Positions 1-5,582 of a stretch of DNA of 7,196 bases are shown here, in pieces. Origin of the DNA: Comamonadaceae bacterium (GTDB taxonomy: Bacteria; Pseudomonadota; Gammaproteobacteria; Burkholderiales; Burkholderiaceae_C); NCBI GenBank assembly GCA_947451445.1, contig CANFZJ010000164.1, positions 1 to 7,196 of the forward strand, given 5' to 3'. A program made the position numbers and the translations under genes. Below the pieces are notes generated by a model, which was not told where the DNA came from, did not search any database, and saw only the letters and a list, made by a program, of their open reading frames with translations. Positions within the stretch are counted from its first letter, which is position 1, and every line of letters starts with the position of its first letter.

Positions 1-1543
1 ACGCCCGTGGCTCCAGGGTCTGGCGCAGGGCCTTGCCCCAGAAGCTGGTGTCGCGCTCCAACACCAGGCCGCTGTCCAGGCTGAACGTAGGCACGGCCAC
101 GCTGGCACTGCTGGCCCCGGTGGAAATCGGTGCGTCAAACGTGTAGCTGCGGGCGTGCAGCTGCACTTTGGGCGTGACAAACCAACCCGGCGCAAGCCAG
201 GGGCGGCTGATTTGCGCCAAGGCATAGCTGCGCTTGGCGTTGGGCTGGTTGGTCAGGGCGCGGGCGGCCGAAAACGCGGTGTAGTCGCCGGTCAGCGATG
301 CATCTACGCCACCCGCCAGGTCGTAGCGGGCATAGGTGGCCGTCAGCTGCGGCAGCCGGTCGTAGGGCGGCACGATGGTGGAGCCCGCTACCTGCAGGGT
401 CTGCCACTTCAGGGTACGCAGGCTGAGTGACAGGTCGTTGCGGGCCCAGCTGACGGTGGCGTCGTTGGGCAGCAAGCGCTGGGTCAGCGTGCTGGAGGCG
501 CGGCCAAAATCGCTCCAGTAGTTGTCGTCGCTGACGCGGTTCAGGTTCAAATTCAAGCCTAGCCCCCCCACGCCGGACAGCCCGGTCTGCACCGTGCCGG
601 TATGCGTCAGCGCGTAACCCCAGCGGGACTGCTGGCGCAAAGTGTCGTTGGGCATGTAGTCGGCCCGCAGCGTGCCTTTGTAGTCGGGCTCTAGGTAGCG
701 AAATTCGCCGCCCAGGTCCACGCCGCGCTTGCTCATCACCGTGGGGTAGAAGGTGGCGTCGCGGTTGGGCGCGATGTTCCAGTAGTACGGTACCGTCAGT
801 TCGACGCCGTTGATGTTGTCCAGGCCGATGGTGGGCGGCATGAAACCGGACTTGCGCTTGTCGGACAGCGGGAAGTCCATGGACGGAAAGGCCATGATCG
901 GCACGTCCTTGAAGCGCAGCACCGCGCCCTCGGCCGAGCCAATCTCCTCCTCGGTGTCGATGCGGATGGTGTCGGCACGCAAAATCCAGGCGGGCAGCCA
1001 GCTGGGGCCGGGCTGGCGGCGGCAGGTGCTGTAGGTGGCGTTGTGCAGCACCATGCGGCTGTCGTCCACAAAATCGGCCCGGTCGGCCTGGCCATAAGCC
1101 CCGTTTTTCAGAAACTGGTACTTCGGCTCGGTAAAAAAGCCCTCAAACGCGTCCACCTTGAGCTGCAGTGCCGGGCCTTCGTAGATGTTGCCCGCCCGGT
1201 TGATGCGCACGTTGCCGGTGGCGTTGACCAGATCGTCGGGCTGGTAATAGGTGGCCCGGTCGGCCTGTAGCACCATGTCGCCCTTGCGCATCATGGCGTG
1301 GCCGTCGATCACCGCGTCCAGGTCCGGGCGGCCCAGGATGTGGTCACCGGTAAAAAAGGTAGGCATTTGCTCGCGCATGGCCAGCGGAATCTGCTCTTGC
1401 AACAGCGGGCTGGCGCGCAGCTGGAGCGGTGCTTCGGCATCTTGTGCCTGCACCGCATACGGCAACAGCGCCATCGCCACAAAGGCCACGGGCGTCAGGG
1501 TAAAGCGGTGGGTGCGGGGCAGGCGGGCGAAAAGGTTGTACAC
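1..1543 (-). CDS. lptD: LPS-assembly outer-membrane protein LptD (C-terminus beyond window)
   Basis: LptD is the outer-membrane beta-barrel that, plugged by LptE, inserts lipopolysaccharide into the outer leaflet. The minus strand stays open from a GTG at 1543-1541 to the left edge (514 codons), so roughly the last third of a usual LptD is missing. Residues 1-33 form a signal peptide: a basic stretch (R7, R10, R13), a hydrophobic core, then AVQA before QDAE. Residues about 60-190 are the periplasmic OstA/jellyroll part, with VLQADRATYYQPDD and NATGNVRINRAGN. After about 220 come alternating barrel strands, including GVELTVPYYWNIAPNRDATF, a characteristic LptD segment. C174 lies in ATYSTCRR, about where E. 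coli LptD has its inner disulfide cysteine; no cysteine is visible near the mature N-terminus. No in-frame ATG precedes the signal peptide and there is no clear Shine-Dalgarno, so the GTG start is the weakest part of the call. Divergence from amgK is the known arrangement in pseudomonads. Confidence 0.95.
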   Translation of the reverse strand, partial: MYNLFARLPRTHRFTLTPVAFVAMALLPYAVQAQDAEAPLQLRASPLLQEQIPLAMREQMPTFFTGDHILGRPDLDAVIDGHAMMRKGDMVLQADRATYYQPDDLVNATGNVRINRAGNIYEGPALQLKVDAFEGFFTEPKYQFLKNGAYGQADRADFVDDSRMVLHNATYSTCRRQPGPSWLPAWILRADTIRIDTEEEIGSAEGAVLRFKDVPIMAFPSMDFPLSDKRKSGFMPPTIGLDNINGVELTVPYYWNIAPNRDATFYPTVMSKRGVDLGGEFRYLEPDYKGTLRADYMPNDTLRQQSRWGYALTHTGTVQTGLSGVGGLGLNLNLNRVSDDNYWSDFGRASSTLTQRLLPNDATVSWARNDLSLSLRTLKWQTLQVAGSTIVPPYDRLPQLTATYARYDLAGGVDASLTGDYTAFSAARALTNQPNAKRSYALAQISRPWLAPGWFVTPKVQLHARSYTFDAPISTGASSASVAVPTFSLDSGLVLERDTSFWGKALRQTLEPRA

Positions 1544-1596
1544 AGCAGCAGACAGGTTATCCAGACAACCCGGATTTGTAGAATGGATGATTATCC
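1544..1596. promoter_or_regulatory. Divergent lptD/amgK intergenic region with 6-bp inverted repeat
   Basis: This 53-bp spacer must carry the start signals for both divergent genes. On the plus strand a TAGAAT (1579-1584) resembles a -10 box but has no good -35 partner. On the minus strand GATAAT (1595-1590) is a possible -10 for lptD, also without a clear -35. A perfect inverted repeat ATGGAT-gatt-ATCCAT spans 1583-1598 and runs into the amgK start codon. A five-codon mini-ORF (1583-1600) ends with a TGA that overlaps the amgK ATG as ATGA. These hexamers are common by chance; only the inverted repeat and its position are firm observations. Confidence 0.35.
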
Positions 1597-1598
1597 AT
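1583..1598. repeat. Perfect 6-bp inverted repeat over the amgK start
   Basis: ATGGAT (1583-1588) and ATCCAT (1593-1598) are reverse complements separated by GATT. The right arm contains the first two bases of the amgK start codon. It could be an operator for the divergent promoters, or a weak mRNA hairpin at the ribosome-binding region. There is no direct evidence for a binding protein. Confidence 0.6.
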
Positions 1599-2685
1599 GA
1601 GCCCCACCCCCACCCCTGTGTCCGCTGCCTCCAACCCCCTTTCCGCCCCCGTCACATGGGCCGACGCCCAGCGTGCCACCGCCTTCCACGCCTGGCTGGC
1701 GCAAGTTGCCCCGGCCCACGGCCTGCACCCTGACAGCCTGTGCCTGGCCGCTGCCGATGCCGGGTTTCGCCGCTATTTCCGGCTGCAATCCGACCACGGC
1801 AGCCGCATCGTCATGGACGCCCCGCCGGACAAGGAAAACTGCCAACCCTTCGTGGACATCGCCGCCCTGCTGGCCCAAGCGGGCCTGCGCGTGCCCGACG
1901 TGCTGGCCTGGGACCCGCCCCAAGGCTTCATGCTGCTCAGCGACCTGGGCACGCAAACCATGCTGGACGCCATCCAGCCTGACGTACCGCTGGCCAATAC
2001 GGCCCTGTACCACCAGGCGGTGGACACGCTGATCACCCTGCAGCGGGCATCCCAACCTGGCGTGCTGCCCGCCTATGACGCCGCCGTGCTGCAGCGCGAG
2101 TTGAATCTGTTCCCCGACTGGTACATCGCCCAGCATAAGGGCGTCACGCTGACCGATACGCAGCGCGCCACACTGGACAGCGTGTTCAGCCAGATCATCG
2201 CCAACAACCTGGAGATGCCCAGCGTCTACGTGCACCGCGACTTCATGCCTAGAAACCTCATGGTGGGCTCTGAAAAACTAGGCGTGCTCGACTTCCAGGA
2301 CGCGCTCTACGGCCCCATCACCTACGACATCGCCAGCCTGCTGCGCGACGCCTTCCTCAGCTGGGAAGAGGACTTTGTGCTGGACATCACCATCCGCTAC
2401 TGGGAGCGCGCCCGCAAGGCCGGGCTGCCGGTGGGCGACGACTTTGGCGCCTTCTACCGCAGCGTGGAATGGATGGGCCTGCAGCGGCACCTGAAGATCG
2501 CCGGCATCTTCGCCCGCCTGACCCTGCGCGACGGCAAACCCAAATACCTGGCCGATACCCCCCGCTTCATCGCCTACATCCGCGCCACAGCAAGCCGCTA
2601 CCGCGAATTGAAACCGCTGCTGCGGCTGGTGGACGAGATCGAAGGCACCACCGCAGCCACAGGCTTCGCCTACGGACGAATGTAA
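1597..2685 (+). CDS. amgK: N-acetylmuramate/N-acetylglucosamine kinase AmgK-type phosphotransferase
   Basis: This is a 362-residue aminoglycoside-phosphotransferase-fold kinase (APH/COG3178 type). AmgK phosphorylates the anomeric position of MurNAc and GlcNAc in the cytoplasm; MurU then makes UDP-MurNAc in the cell-wall recycling route that bypasses MurA. The catalytic loop is HRDFMPRN (H213, D215, N220), matching the HxDxxxxN Brenner motif, and the metal-binding DFQD follows at 232-235. The N-lobe holds ADAGFRRYFRL (54-63) and SRIVMDAP, typical of this family. The gene diverges from lptD, as in pseudomonads, where amgK-murU neighbours lptD; this placement supports the recycling role over antibiotic resistance. 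An in-frame TGA at 1588-1590 makes ATG 1597 the first possible ATG. The first ~20 residues (Pro/Ser/Thr-rich) are poorly constrained, so a slightly later start is possible. Unusually, murU does not follow; rsmE does. Confidence 0.85.
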   Translation: MSPTPTPVSAASNPLSAPVTWADAQRATAFHAWLAQVAPAHGLHPDSLCLAAADAGFRRYFRLQSDHGSRIVMDAPPDKENCQPFVDIAALLAQAGLRVPDVLAWDPPQGFMLLSDLGTQTMLDAIQPDVPLANTALYHQAVDTLITLQRASQPGVLPAYDAAVLQRELNLFPDWYIAQHKGVTLTDTQRATLDSVFSQIIANNLEMPSVYVHRDFMPRNLMVGSEKLGVLDFQDALYGPITYDIASLLRDAFLSWEEDFVLDITIRYWERARKAGLPVGDDFGAFYRSVEWMGLQRHLKIAGIFARLTLRDGKPKYLADTPRFIAYIRATASRYRELKPLLRLVDEIEGTTAATGFAYGRM

Positions 2686-2690
2686 GCAAA

Positions 2691-2743
2691 AAAGGCCTCT
2701 AGCGCAGGTACTACCTGCGCTAGCAGCTATCAAAATAATAGTA
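2691..2743 (+). repeat. Palindromic intergenic repeat, copy 1
   Basis: After the amgK stop the gap is almost entirely one repeat unit. It contains a perfect 12-bp inverted repeat, CTAGCGCAGGTA (2699-2710) against TACCTGCGCTAG (2712-2723), around a single central base, followed by an AT-rich tail with AGCTATC and AATAATAG ending at the rsmE ATG. Related units occur at 5515-5567 and, inverted, at 6707-6756. I remember this design (GGCCTCTAGCGC ... GCGCTAGCAGCTAT) as a dispersed repeat in Comamonadaceae genomes. The hairpin could slow transcription or protect the amgK mRNA 3' end, but no T-tract follows, so it is not a canonical intrinsic terminator. Confidence 0.85.
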
Positions 2744-3445
2744 ATGCCCCGTTTCTACTGCCCCACCCCGCTGGCCCTCGGCAACACGCTGGACCTGCCC
2801 GCAGGCGCGGCCCGCCACGTGCAGGTACTGCGCATGCAGCCAGGCCAGAGCATCACCCTGTTCAACGGCCTGGGCGGCGAGTTTGCCGCCACCATCGAGC
2901 GCATGGGCCGCAGCGACGTGGCCGTGACCGTGGCCGGGTTCGACCCGGTGGAGCGCGAAGCCGCCCGCGCCGTGCACCTGGTGCTGGGCATGCCCGCCAA
3001 TGACCGCATGGACTGGCTGGTCGAAAAAGCCGCCGAACTGGGCGTGGCCAGCATCCAGCCACTAATGACCGAGCGCAGCGTGCTGCGCCTGAGCGGCGAA
3101 CGGGCCGACAAAAAGCGTGCCCACTGGCACGCCGTGGGCGTGGCCGCCTGCGAGCAATCGGGCCGCAACCGGGTGCCCGACGTGTACCCCCTGCGCAGCT
3201 TTGGCGATTGGGTGGCCCGCGCCGAGCCCGGTTTGCTGCTGTCCCTGCGCCCCGGCAGCCTGCCCTTGCTGCAAGCTACTGCCTCCGACGGCCCCCTGCA
3301 CTTCCTCAGCGGCCCCGAGGGCGGCTTGGGGCCTGCGGAAGAAGACGCCGCACTCGCCCGTGGCTACCGCCCCGTCACCCTGGCCAACCGGGTACTCCGG
3401 TCTGAAACCGCCCCCCTCGCCGCGTTAGCGCTGCTGCAGTTCTGA
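2744..3445 (+). CDS. rsmE: 16S rRNA (uracil(1498)-N(3))-methyltransferase RsmE
   Basis: RsmE methylates N3 of U1498 in 16S rRNA of the 30S subunit using S-adenosylmethionine. The product is 233 residues, close to the 243 of E. coli RsmE. The N-terminal PUA-like domain begins MPRFYCP and includes ARHVQVLRMQPG (residues 23-34). The C-terminal SPOUT (trefoil-knot) domain carries EKAAELGV (94-101), a TERSV segment, EQSGR, the SAM-binding SGPEGGL (189-195) and NRVLRSETAPLAALAL (from 215), all in family order. The start at 2744 is fixed by this conserved N-terminus, although no Shine-Dalgarno is visible because the upstream bases belong to a palindromic repeat. The gene ends 2 nt before jetA, so the housekeeping methyltransferase probably shares its transcript with the SMC-complex genes. 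Confidence 0.96.
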   Translation: MPRFYCPTPLALGNTLDLPAGAARHVQVLRMQPGQSITLFNGLGGEFAATIERMGRSDVAVTVAGFDPVEREAARAVHLVLGMPANDRMDWLVEKAAELGVASIQPLMTERSVLRLSGERADKKRAHWHAVGVAACEQSGRNRVPDVYPLRSFGDWVARAEPGLLLSLRPGSLPLLQATASDGPLHFLSGPEGGLGPAEEDAALARGYRPVTLANRVLRSETAPLAALALLQF

Positions 3446-3447
3446 CG

Positions 3448-4755
3448 ATGGACGACACCACCCCAGCCGACAGCGACACCACGCTGTCGGACTACTTTCG
3501 CCCGAACCCTGATGGCAGTGACTTTGCCGCCGAATCGCTGCTGGCTTACCGCCTGGACGCGCAAGGCCCGCTGATCGACGCCCTGCGCGCCCTGTTCCAC
3601 GGCCCGGCCGGGCTGGTGCGGCTGCGGCTGTGGGTCTTCATGGGCCTGCTGGGCCAGAGCGAAGCCAGCTTGAACCGCGACCAGTTGAACGAGTTGTTCC
3701 ACGCCGTGCGCCCCGAAGCGCTGGAGACGGTGTTCAAGCGCTTCCGCGACACCGGCCTGCTGCTGTGGGACGAAACCCAGCGCCGCACCAGCCTCACGCC
3801 GCTGGCGCAGCAGCTGTCGGGCGTGCTGGGCGTGCTGAACACCGCGCCCTCCGGGGACGACGACGACCTGGCCAGCCTGCTCGGCCAAGTGGTGGGGGCC
3901 GACCAGCTCGGCACGCTGGACCCGGCCCAGGTGCAGATGCTGCAAGCCCAGCTGGGCCGCCTGCACGCCGAGTTTGAGGACGCCATCGCCAGCGGCTCCG
4001 AATTTCGCCTGCGCGAAGCCCGCAAACGCTACGACCGCGCCGCCCGGCTGATCGACAAGGCCTCCACCGCCATCGCCGCCATCATCCACCACGCCGACGG
4101 CCACGTCGCCATGGAACGCGCCGCCCGCGCCCTCGGCCAGGCCCAAAGCCGCCTGCTGGCCATGGCCAGCCAGTTCAACCGCGCGCTGCAGCAGGTAGAC
4201 CGCCAGCGCGTCACCCTGGGCACCACCGGCATCACCAGCACCGACGTCAAGCGCTGGCTGCAAACCTGCGCCGCGCCCGAACTGCTGCTCCACGGCGCAC
4301 TGGCCCAGCCCGTCGCGCCCATCTTGTTAAGCCCCCACGAACTGCTGGACGTGACCGAAGCCGAATTTGAACGCGACCGCCCCACCCAGGGCCTGCCCGA
4401 CGCGCTGCCCGCCTCCCAGGCCGCCCCCGAAGGCGAACTCAGCGCCATCGCCCTGCCGCAGGCGCTGGCCGATTTGTCCGACCTGCTGGCCCGTTGGAGC
4501 CTCGGCCCCCGCACCGCCGTAGACGCCCTGCTGGGCGCGGACCCGCTGGCCACCGCCTACGCCGAAATCGCCTACAAAGCCCAATTACTTCCCCTGCTGG
4601 GCGACGCCCAGGCCGTACAGCTGCCCGGTGCCACCGGCGACCTGGCCCGCCAACCCTGGCGCATGGAATGGAGCACCGACCTGCTGACGCTGGACCACCC
4701 GGTGCTGGCCCAGGTCAGCGCAGGCACCCTGCACCCCACCGAAGAGAGCCCCTGA
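3448..4755 (+). CDS. jetA: MukF/MksF-like kleisin subunit (JetA) of an SMC complex
   Basis: This 435-residue, mostly helical protein has no enzymatic motif. Residues about 42-125 look like an N-terminal winged-helix domain: ALFHGPAGLVRLRLW, then LNRDQLNELF, LETVFKRFRDTGLLLWD and SLTPLAQQL. An acidic run of four aspartates follows (about residue 137). Long charged helices (about 155-270, with LREARKRYDRAARLIDKA) are consistent with a kleisin middle region that grips the SMC neck. The C-terminal ~100 residues may form the second, cap-binding domain. The main reason for the call is position: first of three genes in the order kleisin, winged-helix partner, SMC ATPase, as in mksFEB and jetABC operons. 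The start lies 2 nt after rsmE, with no clear Shine-Dalgarno, suggesting coupled translation. A 9-bp hairpin lies just inside the gene. The function is inferred by context; sequence identity to known JetA was not tested. Confidence 0.7.
   Translation: MDDTTPADSDTTLSDYFRPNPDGSDFAAESLLAYRLDAQGPLIDALRALFHGPAGLVRLRLWVFMGLLGQSEASLNRDQLNELFHAVRPEALETVFKRFRDTGLLLWDETQRRTSLTPLAQQLSGVLGVLNTAPSGDDDDLASLLGQVVGADQLGTLDPAQVQMLQAQLGRLHAEFEDAIASGSEFRLREARKRYDRAARLIDKASTAIAAIIHHADGHVAMERAARALGQAQSRLLAMASQFNRALQQVDRQRVTLGTTGITSTDVKRWLQTCAAPELLLHGALAQPVAPILLSPHELLDVTEAEFERDRPTQGLPDALPASQAAPEGELSAIALPQALADLSDLLARWSLGPRTAVDALLGADPLATAYAEIAYKAQLLPLLGDAQAVQLPGATGDLARQPWRMEWSTDLLTLDHPVLAQVSAGTLHPTEESP
3467..3490 (+). 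repeat. 9-bp inverted repeat inside the 5' end of jetA
   Basis: CCGACAGCG (3467-3475) and CGCTGTCGG (3482-3490) are perfect reverse complements with a six-base loop. The hairpin starts 19 bases after the jetA start codon and encodes ADSDTTLSD in a part of the protein that looks disordered. A stable mRNA hairpin here could affect initiation of jetA. Chance formation in GC-rich coding DNA is possible. Confidence 0.6.
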
Positions 4756-5468
4756 TGGACGAAGCTGCCCTGTTAGTCGCCGAACTGCTGGCCCGCCGCA
4801 GCCTGCCACGCAGCCACCCCCGCGTGCGCAAAGCCCTGGTCAACACCGACATGTTTGCCCAGGTGGAACAGCGCCTGGCCGACATCGGCCTGCGCTGGAT
4901 GGACAACATCTACGCCGAGCACGTCAGCCTGGCCTTGCTGCCCGCCGCGCAAACCAGCGTGATGGGCGAGGCCGGGTTGAATGCCAACAACAACCTGGAC
5001 CTGCCCCGCGACGGCGTAGCCCTGCTGGTGGTGCTGTGGGCACTGATCGTCCTGCCCAAGCGCGAACGCCAAACCAGCCGCGCCCCGGTGGCCGAGCCGC
5101 AAAACGAGATGTTCGCCAGCAGCAAGCCGCTGCCCGCCGTGCGTGACGTGAGCCCGGTGCTGTCGTACAAAGCCCTGCTGGAAGACTACGGCCCGCAGCT
5201 GGGCAAAAAGACCCGCCTCGACGGCAACCTGAAGCTGCTGGAGCGCCACGGCTTCATCCTGCGCCGCCAGGACGACATCGCCGAGGGCCCGCTGCTGGAC
5301 GTGCTGCTGGACTACGACATCCTGGCCCCGCGCATCCTCGACGGTGCCCTGGCCGACGTGCTGGTGAAGGAACAACACCCCCAGGCTCCAGCGCAAGCGC
5401 TTTCCGCCAACCCCCTTGCAGGGGGCGATGCGCGTGGCCCGGCGGAGCCGGTTCCACCGCATCCTTGA
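4755..5468 (+). CDS. jetB: MksE/JetB-like winged-helix subunit of an SMC complex
   Basis: This 237-residue protein begins at an ATG whose A is the last base of the jetA stop (TGATG), a typical translational-coupling overlap; GAAGAGAG about 10 bases upstream may act as a weak Shine-Dalgarno. Residues about 20-105 (DMFAQVEQRLADIGLRW, then LPRDGVALLVVLWALIVLP) and about 137-195 (SYKALLEDYGPQLGKKTRL, then LLERHGFI) suggest two winged-helix units, as in MukE/MksE and DUF4194 JetB proteins, which bind the kleisin and help load the complex on DNA. LALIVLP is hydrophobic but reads as a buried helix, not a membrane span. The last ~20 residues (from about N219, rich in Pro, Gly, Ala) are encoded by what looks like a dispersed GC-rich repeat that also supplies the stop codon, so the ancestral protein probably ended near residue 210-218. 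Family assignment rests on context plus fold-like pattern. Confidence 0.72.
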   Translation: MDEAALLVAELLARRSLPRSHPRVRKALVNTDMFAQVEQRLADIGLRWMDNIYAEHVSLALLPAAQTSVMGEAGLNANNNLDLPRDGVALLVVLWALIVLPKRERQTSRAPVAEPQNEMFASSKPLPAVRDVSPVLSYKALLEDYGPQLGKKTRLDGNLKLLERHGFILRRQDDIAEGPLLDVLLDYDILAPRILDGALADVLVKEQHPQAPAQALSANPLAGGDARGPAEPVPPHP

Positions 5469-5492
5469 AGGGGTGCGTGCGGCCCATCGACC
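5405..5492 (+). repeat. GC-rich repeat with stem-loops forming the 3' end of jetB
   Basis: Three local palindromes follow one another. CCCCC-ttgca-GGGGG is at 5411-5425. The second runs 5434-5457, with GTGG/CCAC outer and CCGG/CCGG inner arms around CGGAG. The third, CCTTgAAGG (5463-5471), contains the TGA stop of jetB. The block GGCCCGGCGGAGCCGGTTCC resembles, from memory, a repeat scattered through Comamonadaceae intergenic regions. Its boundaries are approximate and only one copy lies in this window, so the repeat status rests on recall plus the palindromic structure. Confidence 0.5.
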
Positions 5493-5514
5493 CAGCCTCC
5501 ATTTTTATGCCAAA

Positions 5515-5567
5515 CAAGCCCCTAGCGCACATTCCACCTGCGCAAGTAGCTATTCTTTATATAGCAA
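5515..5567 (+). repeat. Palindromic intergenic repeat, copy 2 (diverged)
   Basis: This unit aligns with the copy before rsmE: CCTAGCGCA near 5522-5529, CCTGCGC at 5537-5543, then TAGCTAT (5547-5553) and ATAGCAA. Its stem has decayed to GCGCA (5525-5529) against TGCGC (5539-5543). It ends 15 bases before the jetC start, so most of the jetB-jetC gap (5469-5582) consists of repeat DNA. The AT-rich TTTATATAGC (5556-5565) is a possible -10-like stretch for an internal jetC promoter, but I see no matching -35. Confidence 0.75.
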
Positions 5568-5582
5568 ATCTTCGGTAACCCC

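Noticed and set aside
1591..2235. Minus-strand ORF of 214 codons opposite amgK
   Set aside because: It is a shadow of the amgK coding sequence, with Gly/Gln/Val-rich translation, and it conflicts with the clear kinase motifs on the plus strand.
1597..2685. Aminoglycoside resistance kinase
   Set aside because: The fold is shared, but length, location beside lptD and the ADAGFRRYFRL region fit the AmgK sugar-kinase group; nothing points to drug resistance.
2699..2723. Intrinsic transcription terminator after amgK
   Set aside because: The stem is strong, but no run of T follows on the plus strand (the next bases are CAGCTATC), and the same unit recurs elsewhere as a dispersed repeat.
3364..4293. 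Long open frame on the minus strand opposite jetA (309 codons)
   Set aside because: It is antisense to a strongly coding plus-strand gene; its Gln/Gly/Ala/Val-rich product is typical of the shadow of high-GC coding DNA and has no domain pattern.
3448..4755. Toxin-antitoxin or restriction function for the gene after rsmE
   Set aside because: There are no nuclease, methylase or toxin motifs; the helical, winged-helix character and the SMC ATPase downstream explain it better.
4494..5468. Start of jetB at 4494, giving a 324-residue protein
   Set aside because: The extra N-terminus (Arg/Pro/Gly-rich) lies in a different frame over the jetA 3' end; the ATG at 4755 overlapping the jetA stop is the natural start.
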